64,000 nt of DNA from Nematopogon swammerdamellus (GCA_946902875.1 OX336349.1:8331891-8395890); one strand, 5' to 3'. Shown: positions 22,088 through 33,391, counted from the first letter of the stretch. The notes: generated by a model not told the origin, from the letters alone. A program made the numbers and translations.

Positions 22088-23835
22088 CAGTGGTGGCCAT
22101 ATAATTAAGAACGATATTTAGTTAGAGGAAATTTTTATAAATGCATGTCGTAATTTTTTGTGTTTCTTCTCAGAAGTAATTTGTTGTTCTATGAAATGGG
22201 TATGTGGATAAAGCAAACTGAATTATGAATGCAGATATAAAATCAAACGTGGGATTTTTTAATAAAGCACATTTATTTTGAACACTAACAAATTTACGTA
22301 TAAATGAGGTGGACAAATAATTAAGAACGATAAGTAAACTGTTCAAAAATTTTATCAGGTTGAACTTGAAGTCAATAAATTTATATTAAAGTAAGATCAT
22401 TTACATTGTAGAAGAGAAGATACTACTTCCTTGATCTAACTTAATACTTAGTGGCATGTCCACGGCTCTTAATTACAGCCTTACACCGGCGAGGCATTGA
22501 GTCTATAAATTTTTGACATTTTTCAAGAGAAAGAGCGTTCCATTCTTCCAAAAAAACGTCGTACAGTTCTCTTAAATTGCCACATTGTCTATTTGATACC
22601 TTTTTCTTGACTTCGTACCAAAGATGTTCTATAGGATTTAAATCCGGGCTGTTAGCTGGCCAATCTAAGACAGAAAGAGTTTGTGAGTCGAGGAATTCCT
22701 TCACCGACCGTGCAGTATGCTTTGGGTCGTTGTCGCGCTGGAATGTCCAAATGACCGGAAGTACATCTTCAGCATAGGGTAACATTGTTTTCTCCAGTAT
22801 ATCTTTGTATTGATACTGATCCATGTTGCCTTCTATGAGCCTAGCAGGCCCGACCCCATGACCAGAAAAGTACCCCCAAATTTTCACGTTTCCACCGCCA
22901 TGCTTTAATGTAACTCTTGTGAACTTGGGGTCGAATGCTTTATTCGCAGGGCGTCGTACGTATTGTCTTTCATCAGAGCACACCCTGTTTATTTTAGTTT
23001 CATCAGAAAAAAGAACATTTTTCCACTGTCTAACTGTCCAGTTTTCATATCTTCTTGCAAATGCGATACGGACTTGCCTATGGCGCAATGTCAACATGGG
23101 TACTTTCCGTGCTATCCTTCGGAATAACTTCTCTTCTACTAAACGCCTTCGGATAGTGCGTGCCGAGATTGCTGAGGGGTTGTTTTCGCCAAAAACATCT
23201 TTTTTTATTTCATTGGACCCTTTCAACGGAATTTTTTTAGTCAAGCGAACGATGTTTCTATCTTCTCGACGAGATGTCTTCCTCTGTTTAGGCGCGCGCG
23301 GTATATTTGAAGTAGTTTGATACATATTGAAATGCTTCACAGCGTGGAAAACCATGGTTTTTGAACATTGCAGATGGTCTGCTATCTTTTTATACGACCA
23401 GTTGTTCTCGCGAAGTCTTATTATAACTTCTCTTAAAGGTTGATCACAACTTTTATTTTTTCCCATCGTTTTAAATGAAATAAACACGTTTTAGTATTCT
23501 TACAGCAACAAATGGCGCCAACATTATACAAAAAGTGACATAGCACAAAGTGTTCTAAATTAAAATTATGATTAAAAATAAATTAATCTGCGTTCTTAAT
23601 TATGTGACCAGCCTGTATGTATAGTACTATGGGTTCAGATGTTAGGTTCATGTATTGTATATACAATTTCATAGTTTTTTTTAATTGCGTGTGTATAATG
23701 AATGCACAAATAGTATGTAAGTATTTTGCCATACCACAAAAAATTAAAAAAAAATTATTCAATATGTTATGCAACTTTGTTTGAAAAAAATCTGTTCTTA
23801 AAATAATCGTTCTTAATTATATGGCCACCACGTCC
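22088..23835. mobile_element. Tc1-type transposon with IR/DR ends
   Basis: The outer ends 22090-22115 and 23806-23831 are perfect 26 bp inverted repeats (gtggtggccatataattaag onward). A second copy of the core 'ataattaagaacg' lies inside each end, at 22317 and, inverted, at 23591-23603, some 216-217 bp from the outer copy. This is the IR/DR layout known from some Tc1 elements. A TA lies at the left border (22086-22087). The right border is less neat: 'ccaccac' is followed by 'gtccg' before the next TA (23836-23837), so the right tip may be mutated. Confidence 0.93.
22441..23466 (-). CDS. Tc1-family DD34E transposase
   Basis: The transposase cuts and pastes its own element into TA sites. I chose the ATG at 23466 (MGKNKS), giving 341 residues, a normal length for the family; the frame also opens a little upstream, but only from a GTG. 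The N-terminal helix-turn-helix is at about residues 9-45 ('REVIIRLRENNWSYKKIADH'), followed by a basic linker (PRAPKQRKTSRRED) and a second DNA-binding region. The catalytic triad is intact: D in 'FSDETKIN', D in 'QRDNDPKHTA' and E in 'SPDLNPIEHLW', with 34 residues between the second D and the E. There is no internal stop or frameshift. With perfect outer repeats, the copy could be young and possibly active. It probably uses its own promoter between the right inner and outer repeats. Confidence 0.95.
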   Translation of the reverse strand: MGKNKSCDQPLREVIIRLRENNWSYKKIADHLQCSKTMVFHAVKHFNMYQTTSNIPRAPKQRKTSRREDRNIVRLTKKIPLKGSNEIKKDVFGENNPSAISARTIRRRLVEEKLFRRIARKVPMLTLRHRQVRIAFARRYENWTVRQWKNVLFSDETKINRVCSDERQYVRRPANKAFDPKFTRVTLKHGGGNVKIWGYFSGHGVGPARLIEGNMDQYQYKDILEKTMLPYAEDVLPVIWTFQRDNDPKHTARSVKEFLDSQTLSVLDWPANSPDLNPIEHLWYEVKKKVSNRQCGNLRELYDVFLEEWNALSLEKCQKFIDSMPRRCKAVIKSRGHATKY

Positions 23836-23837
23836 GT

Positions 23838-24820
23838 ACAAATTTGTTACACTTGATGAGGGTCCTCAAGTGTGTATTCCTAATAAATAAAGTGCAAAAA
23901 TCTGTAACTATGCATATTGTATGCATATGTAGCCGTGTCATCAATCCATGTTCGCTTATAAAATCGAACTAATTAATCGATTCAATAATGTATAGGTGAT
24001 TATAGGAATTTTTCATCGAAGCGAAGAAGCGGGAGCAGATAATTATGGGGACGAAGTAAAATGTGCAACACACGAGTAGGTATGTATGTAGTAAATAAGA
24101 AGAAATATATGAAGAAATATTCACTTATTCACCATCAGTATTCTCCGTCAGACCACCATCAGTACAGCATAATAATTTTACACAATTACACACGAGGACG
24201 GTAAAACGGAAACCTGAGACGCAGTTAGAATGCGCGCTTATTTTCAGCATCTCCCGTTTTACAATAATAAATACCTAATATTCAGTGTTAGAACATAAAA
24301 TAAAAAAAATAGAAACTATTATAAAACAAAACAAAAAACATTAACAATATTAATTTAAAGAGCTCAACATATTCAATATGTTAAATATACTCAACAATAT
24401 GCTTAAAGCATTAAAACATTATTGAAAATAAATAACATGCAAAATAAGAAAAAATATATTAAACACTATTTTCATAACGATTTAATTTGGAAGAAAAAGA
24501 AAAAAAAACAAGTGCGTAAAAGTTACCTTACCTTTAAAACATTAAAAGCAAAGATAATATTATACATTAAAACATTAGAACCAAAAGCACAGAACAGATT
24601 AGAAATTAGAATACGGTTAATGTCATGTGTTTCCGGAAATTTTCATGGGTGTCTTCAAGCATAGTATTTATAAGTCTACTACCACTATAATAAGTCCCCA
24701 AACCTGCTAGCTTGGCATTTCGCCGAACGTGCGGTTTCGAATTTTGCGAGGTTCGATGGATTAACAGTTCCGTCGTTTGAGATCTTCGGTCCAAACGAGG
24801 GTAGAGAGTGGGTAGAGTGT
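23838..24820. other. No gene recognised
   Basis: Very A-rich between 24290 and 24560, with frames rich in Lys and Ile typical of such composition. Confidence 0.5.
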
Positions 24821-24824
24821 GGAG

Positions 24825-25205
24825 TGGAGTGGCCTAAGTGTATCCACTGCATTCAGATCACGTGCCCGCGGGACGTTCGATCAAGTTTGTCGCGCCACTT
24901 GTAACAGGAACCGCGTTGCCTTCATCGCCTTCGAAAATAGAAGATTCTATCAAAATACTTTCGCCACTTGGATTGACCATATATGTCAGGGAAGTTGTAA
25001 AGAACTTTCCTCTGTTGCAGAGGGAGTCGGCTCGGTATTCATTGTCGTGCATCTCGCACGTAAAAGGATCTGTATCGGTCTATGCATTTCTCCTCGCCAT
25101 CGTTGCCTTGGAATTATTTATTTTATAGAAACCGCGACATGTGGCATTAAGTGTTACCTTTTGCCCATATTCTATTTGAGTGCAATAAATATATACAATA
25201 CAATA
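24825..25205. other. Possible LINE relic with (AATAC)n tail
   Basis: Open frames exist on both strands (24838-25128 plus, 24858-25052 minus), but neither shows a domain I can name. The end 'gcaataaatatatacaatac' followed by two more AATAC units (25178-25208) looks like a plus-strand non-LTR tail. It directly abuts the family D fragment. Confidence 0.3.
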
Positions 25206-25208
25206 CAA

Positions 25209-25460
25209 TACATGTGGCGCCGAGCCATAAGGTGTCTAACTAACGACGCCCGTGGACATTCGGCCGCACCCGGGGGTTGCGAATGCCGATCCGGCCTGAC
25301 AGGTACCCATTTACGGCCCTCTTGAAGGAGCCGAGATTGTACTTGGGGGGAAATCCCTACCCACATATTTCCCCTGTATAGGTCTCCCGAGCGTTCCAGA
25401 GTTTACCAGTTCTGTGGAGGAAAGATCTGCAGAGCCGATTGGTACGCATCCGCGGTGTGT
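25209..25460 (-). pseudogene. LINE family D: ORF2 C-terminal fragment
   Basis: Read in reverse, the sequence encodes a degraded version of the family D C-terminus: a 'LGSFK'-like region near 25330 and 'SGRIGIRNPR'-like residues near 25280. It ends at 'cgccacatg' (25209). Frameshifts and stops are present. It is separated from any reverse transcriptase. Confidence 0.65.
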
Positions 25461-26571
25461 ACATTTTCGATTAGTTTAGTTTTCGTTGCAAGTTATTTTT
25501 GAATAGTTCTTTGACTTTCGAATAGCTATAGGTAACAATTTGCAGTTTAATTATTTTTTTTTACATATAAATTTTTTTTTCCACTTCCTCTACTATCTAC
25601 CTAATAACGATAAACAAAAAACTGAAATTTGATTAATTTAAAAAATAAATGCTGTGATTTGGATGGCGTTACAGTTTTACATGGGGAATACTCCCGATGT
25701 GCGGGTGGCGGCGTGGAGCGAATCAGAAGTTCTGAACTTTGCTAAATTCCGTGGAATTTGATTAAAAGTTAGCGACAACAAGAGCTAACGAGATCGCTCA
25801 GATTACTTTACTTCCAGAAAAGTCAAGGGGAGTTTCCTTTCCCACTCCCACCCTTGATAACCACGACAAGCTTTCTCTTAAATACTCGCTATTCGCTAAC
25901 CGGTTGACTTTTTTTTTTATTTGATACCTAGAAACATTTATCGATACAAGCATTGAATCTGAAAATGTTTATAAACATTTTCCACACGGTCTGATAATAA
26001 AAAAAGTAATAACACAAAAATTACACAGATTTGTGATGTGGATGTGGATGTGGAACTTTGCATATTACTATAGGTCAAGTAAAGACAAAATGGAAAACCA
26101 ACGTTGAATAAATAGTGCGTTTTACTACCCCCGCGAACAAATAAGAAATTAAGGATGCAATAATAATAAAGGTTATTGCTTCCTTTCTATTTACGTTGAT
26201 TGATGTATTCTTAAATTAATAAATCGTTAAACGAAAAGAAAACACAGATTGAAGGGCTTTAATTTAAAACAGGATTTGATGAAATGGTAAATTGAAATAT
26301 TACATTCCGGGCTGGTAAAGAAAACATTCTGCTGAAATGGATAATCTTGTGTCGTGCGAACGTATGGTCGCAAGGCTCCCACCTTCAGGAAACACCCAGC
26401 CACAAAGATAAATTTTTCATATTATTATACGTTTTGTAGAACGCGGTGTTATTGTAGATTGACTGACAGTTACCCAACATAAATTTGGTATTTGTTTGAT
26501 TTACAGATTTAGTGTTGCGGTTGTACGAGTATGTGCGAGCTGGTAATAAGGTATAGGACTGAATATCGATA
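25461..26571. other. No gene recognised
   Basis: AT-rich, with no open frame above 75 codons and no repeat match in the window. Confidence 0.5.
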
Positions 26572-26957
26572 GTCAGCCTCGATAGCTCAGTGGTGCAGAC
26601 TGTCAACTGTCGCTATTGAATGTTAATCAACGCTGGGTACGGTCAGTTGTTGGATGGCTGACCGCTGACCGTTGGAGGCTGACCGAGGTTCGGATTCCTC
26701 GTTAAACTGTAGGTCCCTTCCTTCCTAATCTTACTTGGTGGTAGGGTTTAACCCGCCCGGGTTGATACCACCGCACTGAATGAAACGTCGGTCGAAACGG
26801 CTATGTAAATAGTTTGTGTTTTTCGACCAGTTCAGTGTAGCCGGCACGATCAAAGGGGGAAGCACTGACATGGCACCTAGTTCACCCGGTGTTATGGGCT
26901 GACATCACGGACGTTGTAGGTGATGTAGCCAACCGTGTCAGTTTCCATAAAAAAAAA
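26572..26957 (+). mobile_element. SINE-B, full-length reference copy
   Basis: The head carries a perfect tRNA-type A box (TAGCTCAGTGG, 26583-26593). A 5S-like segment (about 26625-26665) and a B-box-like 'ggttcggattcc' (26687-26698) follow. The body contains 'aacccgcccgggttgatacc' and 'gaaacggctatgtaaatag', and ends 'ccgtgtcagtttccataaaa' with an A tail to 26957. RNA polymerase III transcription and LINE-assisted copying are inferred from the class. Confidence 0.85.
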
Positions 26958-27040
26958 CGCTGATGCAGCCGCTGCAATACAGCTACTATGACCGCTGCGC
27001 ATCTCGCGGAACGCCCCTTTGATGTCGACAGAATAGTTCC

Positions 27041-27604
27041 TTTTTTTTTTTTTTATGGAACCTGACACGGTTGGCTACATCACCTACAACATCCGTGATG
27101 TCAGCCCATAACACAGGGTGAACTAGGTGCCATGTCAGTGCTTCCCTTCATTTCATGTCTGGAATCTGGAATCTGCATCTGTAAAAAAGGTATTAGTCGT
27201 AAGACTATCACACCGCTACCGGTCTTTTTTGCGCGGTAGACCGCGCGAGGCCTGCCGTCACTTTGTCCGCCCTATATAAAATAGGGCAGTCGCCGTGGCC
27301 GGCCGGCTGGCGATTTGTAGCGGTCACTTCGTCCGGTCGGCTACACTAACCTGGACGGAAAACACGAACTATTTACATAGCCGTTTCGACCGACGTTTCG
27401 TTCAGTGCGGTGGTACCATCCCGGCCGGGATAAACCCTACCACCTAGTAAGGTAAGAAGGGAAGGGACCTACAGTTTAACGTGGAATCCGAACCACGGTC
27501 AGCCTCCAACGGTCGAGCGGTCACCCATCGAATCACTGACCGCGCTCAGCGTTGCTTAATAACAGTTGACTAATCAACCGCGCCACTGAGCTACCGAGGC
27601 TGAC
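27041..27604 (-). mobile_element. SINE-B interrupted by a ~180 bp insertion
   Basis: 27041-27149 holds the 3' part and 27331-27604 the middle and the head (tagctcagtgg, inverted, near 27585). The 5S-like segment around 27500-27545 includes 'ttaagcaacgctgagcgcgg' in reverse. The intervening 27150-27330 is foreign to the family. Confidence 0.9.
27150..27330. other. Unidentified insertion within SINE-B
   Basis: A GC-rich segment holding the palindromes 'gcgcggtagaccgcgc' (27230-27245) and 'ccctatataaaataggg' (27271-27287) and the string 'ggccggccggc'. No equivalent is seen elsewhere in the window. A 'cttc' occurs at both borders and may be a short target duplication. Confidence 0.5.
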
Positions 27605-27609
27605 GAATT

Positions 27610-27705
27610 TTCTTATCCCTTAGTCGACTTTTACGACATGCGACGGGGAGAGATGCAGTGGGGCTATTCTTTTTAAGTACCGACCCCACACGGTACAAAG
27701 GGCAC
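27610..27705 (-). repeat. Family A head fragment
   Basis: 'cttatcccttagtcgacttt', then 'gacatgcgacggggagagat', then 'gtggggctattctttttaag' and 'ccccacacggtac' match the head of the copies at 33240-33320 and, inverted, 49980-50045. Confidence 0.8.
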
Positions 27706-27965
27706 GATTCCCTATATCGTTCTGGTGTCGCACTGGAGAGGTATAGAAAGGGCTTCCGAAGAAACATCTTTCCCTGCACCAACAATCCACGAATTTTCCA
27801 ACCAACAATTCCCGAATCACGGGTTAATAGAGTTTCTGCACCGACTCTAGTCCGCCTTCAAGCCAAACTGGCAGTACTGGTACCTGCTCGGGCGTGATAT
27901 TGGCTGTCCTTCAAGCTTCGACCTCGAGCACAGCCACCCAGTTCAGGTACAATAAATAAAAAATT
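27706..27965 (+). pseudogene. LINE ORF2 C-terminus fragment (second copy at 35545)
   Basis: 'ggtatagaaagggcttccga', then 'atctttcc', then 'caacaatccacgaattttcc' encodes, with frameshifts, a LINE-like end. Its 3' part 'ttcgacctcgagcacagcc' with 'cagttc' recurs at 35640-35665 ('ttcgatctcggacacagcc'). An A-rich tail closes it at about 27965. The clade cannot be named from so little. Confidence 0.5.
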
Positions 27966-28463
27966 AATTCATCTTACAAAGGAATAAAGCCGAAAACTAC
28001 TATTCACCAAAGAAATGCCTAGTTTTTCCGATGAAATTTTCGACAGCTTATACCTAACTTATTGCTTGAAATTTAGTCATTCAAACATCAGGCATTCATT
28101 CAAAGTCTTTCATCTGGCGAGGCTGATATCTGCAGGTGAGTGTCTTCAATTCCGATCGTTTTATCTCTTTTATCAAGATTTGGCGTTTGAACGTTGAAGT
28201 TTTGCGATCCTTACAGCCTCAATAGAACTCGCGACCGATCTCTTACCACTTTATCTCTTGAACTTCTTAACCTAGATACTTGAAAGTTTACGTCTACTGC
28301 CAGTGGCTACGGTTCTATCGATCTTGTCTATTTTTATAAAACAATGTTTTTTACCATTAATGTTCTCCTACTCATAGGAACAGTGATCGGAGTGCAGAGC
28401 TCAGAACGATACGTTTTCTCTTCACGACTATGAAGTATCATGCATGAATCGAGCAGGTGATGT
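27966..28463. other. No gene recognised
   Basis: The 60-codon frame at 28015-28197 has no motif. Confidence 0.5.
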
Positions 28464-28464
28464 T

Positions 28465-28720
28465 TTTTTTATGGATAGCGCGACATGTGGCATCGTTTGA
28501 CCTACAAGTAAGTGTCAAACGATGCCCATGCCCATGGACATTCTGTGATGCACGGGATTGCGAATGCCATGCCGGCCTGACAGGAGCCTTTTCGCGCTCC
28601 TTTTGAAAAACCCCAGGCTGTACTTGGGAGGAAATGGATGGGCAGGAAGTGCGTTCCATATTTTCCCGATTCTGTGGTGGATAAAATACCTACAGAACCG
28701 CTTGTGGTATGTACCGCATG
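28465..28720 (-). pseudogene. LINE family D 3' fragment with novel hairpin
   Basis: In reverse it follows the family D end: 'cctcccaagtacagcctggg', then 'aaaaggagcgcgaaa', then 'cctgtcaggccggcatggca', and finally 'ccacatgtcgcgctatccat' with an A tail. Near 28492-28528 the expected sequence is replaced by a perfect hairpin with 12 bp arms. Confidence 0.7.
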
Positions 28721-28776
28721 CGTGATAGGTCGATTGTATGTACGATGTATGAATGCTTATACGTTTCTACTGTATA

Positions 28777-28998
28777 CAGGCTGTTTGATGACTATAGGTC
28801 ATTCATAAAGCAAACCAGGTACTCCTGACCCTATTTGGAGCAAAAAAGTTTAGTTCTGTGGTTTAAACTAAATAAATTTTATTTAGTTTAGTATGGAAAA
28901 AAATGTTCACCGTAGAACAAAATGTCATGTGACTTTTTTGCTCCAAATAGGCTCAGGCTCCAAATTTGCTTTATGACCTATAGTCATCAAACACCCGA
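28777..28998. mobile_element. TA-flanked MITE, 222 bp
   Basis: The ends 'caggctgtttgatgactata' and the reverse complement of '...tatagtcatcaaacacccga' agree over about 35 bp with two or three mismatches. TA flanks both sides (28775-28776, 28999-29000). Subterminal arms 'ccctatttggagcaaaaaag' and their inverse near 28930-28950 extend the fold. Confidence 0.85.
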
Positions 28999-29000
28999 TA

Positions 29001-29500
29001 TAAGGCGAACTCGCCTAATCCTAACCTTACATAATCCAACTATGTTAAACCTTACTTTGAGTCATAGAAAGCAGCAGGCAGTCCCACTATAAAATCTGCG
29101 TACAGTTTACCGACTTTTAAAAGTTGTAAACGCTGTTTACTTTCAAAAGTTATCGCTTTCCAGCCATTAGTCAGAAACGTGATCTTGCAGTAAAGTTGTG
29201 TGAAATGCATCTGCGCCTGTGTGTACTGTCAAGTAGATTGATTGCTTCGCTAATAAAGTTTAATGTGGGTCGAAAGGGAGCAATTGAGAGCGACCTCACT
29301 TCACTTCGACAACTCTGGGAGTCGACCTTTCAACATCGAACGAACTTGCTTGAAGTCGATCTTTAAAGGTCGACAGAACTACGCTATAAGCGTTCCTGTG
29401 ATCTTGATTTGTGGAGATCTAAAGTGATGAAGAAAAAAAGGCTTTTTATTCTTTATACTGTTTCATAAAAAACAAACAATAGTACCTCGGAAAAGTGTGC
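29001..29500. other. No gene recognised
   Basis: A few GTCGA-centred short repeats (29285-29385) are the only structure noticed. Confidence 0.45.
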
Positions 29501-29835
29501 GTGCCGCGTGGGGTCGGTACTTAAAAATAATAGCCCCACTGCATCTTTCCCCGTGCATGTCGTAAAAGGCGACTAAGACATAAGAACAAGATGTCGTGCT
29601 AAAGGGCGACAGGATAGCCATCTCTCACCTTGACGCGGTCCTTCCACCGACTCCGAGTCATGTAGCAGGTGGGTCTTCATGCCTTACTTGCTGCTTGATA
29701 GTTGTCTTGTCCTAATACTTTGCTACATGTGGTGGTCCGTGTTGTGCTGTAATTCAAAAGAGTACTTGCAGAACAACACAGACCACTTTGCTTACCCCGA
29801 TTGTCGGGATACCGCTCAGAAAAGAAGACAAATAC
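29501..29835 (+). repeat. Dispersed repeat family A, near full-length
   Basis: It runs from 'tggggtcggtacttaaaaat' to 'ccccgattgtcgggatac'. The stem-loop at about 29740-29776 carries one stem mismatch ('cagaacaacac'). Confidence 0.85.
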
Positions 29836-30356
29836 CAACGAGGAGCGGTAAATGCAGCATAAGCTGATCAATAGAACGAAATAAATACATTATTGCTCAT
29901 ATAATGTTTCTAAATTGCCCGTCGAAATCAAAATAAATAAAACTGAAATCTGTAACAACCGACCTATAGGTACATCTATGCGCCTTCTTAATTGTACATA
30001 TGTACGCTTATAATAATATGTCTAGAACAGTTCAATCGAATTATATAAAAAAGTTTAAATCGATTGACTGACGTATTCAGGCAAAATGATTAAAGAATAT
30101 TTTTCTCGTCGCAGCGAAGCCGCGGGAAATGCCTAGTTTTCCATATATACCTAGTACTTTGAGTATAGTTTTCTACAGTTCATTTCTATAATTTTTTTCT
30201 TCCGACAATCCCCGTCATATGTGAAGACGTGCACTTTCTATAAGTAGCTTATATGTTCCTCTCAGAGATTTTTCCTATAAAATAAAACGTGTCAATAAAC
30301 AAGTTTATTTATAATGCTGATAGATAACAGAAAAAGTGCAAACGTTTGAACATTCT

Positions 30357-30480
30357 TACTCCCACCCTTATTACGATAATGGTGCTGATGTTGCGACTGG
30401 TGTTGATGTTGCGACTGCGACGGACAAAATTGGTATTACGTTATTGCGACCGGTTCCGCGGACCGACATCAAAGGTTGGT
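30357..30480 (-). repeat. Repeat fragment, inverted partner at 31895-31955
   Basis: 'cacccttattacgataatg' (30364-30382) and the 'gcgaccggttccgcggacc' block (30448-30466) reappear in reverse at 31905-31945. The two fragments may be the ends of one element of about 1.6 kb or two separate copies. Confidence 0.45.
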
Positions 30481-31253
30481 TGTTGGTTCAGGTAAGGTGC
30501 CAAATTTTGAAAGAAACTTGTAAAATTTTACTACGAATGGTAAAAGTATATATTAAAATCAATAATAAATAACGTGTGTTACTTTTAACATGCCAAATAT
30601 AGGAACATAAAGCAATGATAATTAATACAAGCGATTGAACGAATTATTTATTGTGTTACGGATTGCTTAGGAAAGGCGTTTCTGCCTGCACGGCGCGGGG
30701 GTCTGTCGGGCGGTGTATGTATACATACTGATATATACACATAAAGATATGATGGCGGCCGCTTTCATGCTATCTCACTCATATTGTGTGCTTGAATTCA
30801 ATGCAGGAGGTTGTGGGTTGTAATCGTGAGTGTGGTATGCTACAAAGTTATTTCTGATATTAAAAATATTTTGTCTCGAAAAAAACATTTCTGTTACAAA
30901 AGTTATTTAGCTTCACATACAGAATAACCTCCTGATGGCAGTTAAAAATATTGAGTGGGCATTTGCAACACCGTATATTATTGTACAATTTATTTAAAGT
31001 CACTTGTATTATAATTTCTATGACGCAGAAGACCAAACTGTTTTATCAACTAAAACTTCTAAATTTTTTGTTATTCCTATTACAATATAGATAATTCTAT
31101 ATATAGATGATAAATATGGGCGTCGTCGGCTCAACAATCCATGCTGACGGCGCGCCAAGTGTCTCGCGTACCAATAATTAAAAAAAAATTACCCAGTTAA
31201 AATTGTAAATATAAAAAACAAACAACACGAGCACAATGGTGGAAATGCAATTT

Positions 31254-31445
<192 letters not shown>

Positions 31446-31639
31446 CTTTATTATTCCTATTATATATTCTATAATATATATGTGATATAAATTCAAGACC
31501 AAGTTAAAATTATATACATTTCATAAATACTATTAAAATACAAAATTTACTACAACAACATAATTCAAACACTATTAATAAACATACGTTACTTATTTTA
31601 CCCACTATAAATAAACCTATACGATGTCACCACCAAAAA

Positions 31640-31955
31640 CACAGAAAAGATCGTCGCTCGTTAGCCGTGAATGGTGCTATGATGCTGCTCAGGAGGAGCA
31701 TCACGGATGACAGCTCGCGGGCTGCGGTCGGTCGCAAGTTTGACAGTTGTGCGACTGCAAATGCGATCGTAATACCAATATGCAGTAAAATGTATGACAC
31801 ATCTGCGGACTGATACCGCAATACCCGTTGCACGGACTGGTTGCATTCCAAAATCGCATAGAACAGTCGCCGAACTGTCAGATTTGGAGCTACGGACCGG
31901 TCCGGCGGACCGGTTGCATTATCGTAATAAGGGTGCAATGGGAGTTGCTAAGTGC
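31640..31955 (+). repeat. Dispersed repeat containing 'cggaccggtccggcggaccgg'
   Basis: A GC-rich block with 'gcaatacccgttgcacgg', 'ggttgcattccaaaatcgca' and the end 'gcattatcgtaataagggtg', matching 30364-30382 in reverse. Confidence 0.5.
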
Positions 31956-33060
31956 AAAAAGAAGAAAAAAAAACTCTTTGTTAGTTATTCACTTTAGTAC
32001 AAATGAAGCAACGACTCATCCTGGTCGTATAATATAAGTAACAGGCGCATAACTTTACCAAGATTTTGAAAGGACAGTAGATATCCGATATGGGTAGATT
32101 TCACCATATTAACGATTTATGTGTGCGTGATCGATGCAACGCTTTGGTTGGATTGGCCAAAAATCGCTGGTACGAATGGGTAAGGCGTTCGTGTGTGTGA
32201 ATAATTGTCATTGTGTGCGTTCGGAAACTGGCGACAGCAGTGCGGTTCCGATACGAGTAAGCGTTCATGATCATGCATGACACATCCTCTCTATTTCCAA
32301 AATCTTTGGTTCATAAATACATATAAGTACGTACAGATGCACTCGCAATTTTATTGTCATGTGATGGCGCTTACGGCCGCGGACACGAGATTACATTTTC
32401 ATTTATTTTGGCATCACTAACAGGAGGGTTTCGGCTTGAAGTTAAATTCGCGATCTTGTAGTTTCACACTCACACGATTTTTTTCATGACTTTACAACAT
32501 AAAACGGAAATAAGAGGAAATGCTCGGACAAGGCTGATAAACATTAAACACCCATACATACATAGCGTAACGCCTGTTTCCCAGTGACAGACAGAGACAA
32601 CGGATCTCCACGTGCCACGATCCTGACACGCTTATGTTAATGTTCTTCATACATTAAACCTACTCAAGTTTATTTTATAATATATGTTTCTTGTTCAAAC
32701 AATAATTGGCCATAAACGTCGACATAACATATGACCATGGTGTGAATTTACGGAGGGGGCTTCCACGTAGTGTCACTAGGAGGGGAAGCAGAGACCGCGG
32801 TTAGGGGACCACGTCACGTGTCCTTACACTATGTGCCATTCACCATGTGCCAGAGTGCCGCCAGTGTTCTATGCGTAGTAGGTGCGAACAATTTAGCGAT
32901 TTAGGGAAGAACGAAGGAAGTAATTTGAGTATATAAATTTAAGTAAATACATTTGCTTGATTCATAAGTTACGGCTAATAACAAAGATAACACACAAATT
33001 ATACCTAAAACGATTTCATTCTGACATTCCTAACACATACTATAAATGTTTTAAATATAC
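31956..33060. other. No gene; one dispersed repeat fragment at 32565-32632
   Basis: The fragment is the better copy of the repeat at 1197-1270 ('cgtaacgcctgtttcccag', 'acagagacaacggatctcca'). The rest is featureless. Confidence 0.5.
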
Positions 33061-33063
33061 ATA

Positions 33064-33391
33064 CATACATACCACACGCTGTATGCCGATAATCGGGGTA
33101 AGCACGTTTAGAAAAGGACAAGTTAATTCTCGAGCATCAAGTAAGGCACAAAGACCCACCTACTACCTGACTCGGTGGAAGGACCGTGCCAAGGTGAGAG
33201 TTGCCTATCCTGTCGCCCTTTAGCACGGCATCTCATCCTTATCCCTTAGTCGCCTTGTACGACATGCATAGGGAAAGATGCAGTGGGGGCTATTCTTTTT
33301 AAGTACTACCGGCCCCACACGGTACACGGTTTTAAATTAATGTCTAATTAACATGCATGCAATCAACTTTCTTTGAAATTTTATAGATATA
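33064..33391 (-). repeat. Dispersed repeat family A with internal deletion
   Basis: In reverse: the head 'ccgtgtggggccggtagtac' (around 33303-33322), then 'agccccc.actgcatctttcc', the 'aagggcgacagg' block, the 'tgggtctttgtgcc' block and the 'cttaccccgattatcgg' end. The stem-loop portion is deleted near 33110-33140. Confidence 0.8.

Noticed and set aside
22577..23320. Plus-strand frames opposite the Tc1 transposase
   Set aside because: Shadow frames; the minus strand carries the intact DD34E protein.
22464..23487. Upstream GTG as transposase start
   Set aside because: Eukaryotic initiation favours the ATG at 23466, which gives the usual N-terminus length for the family.
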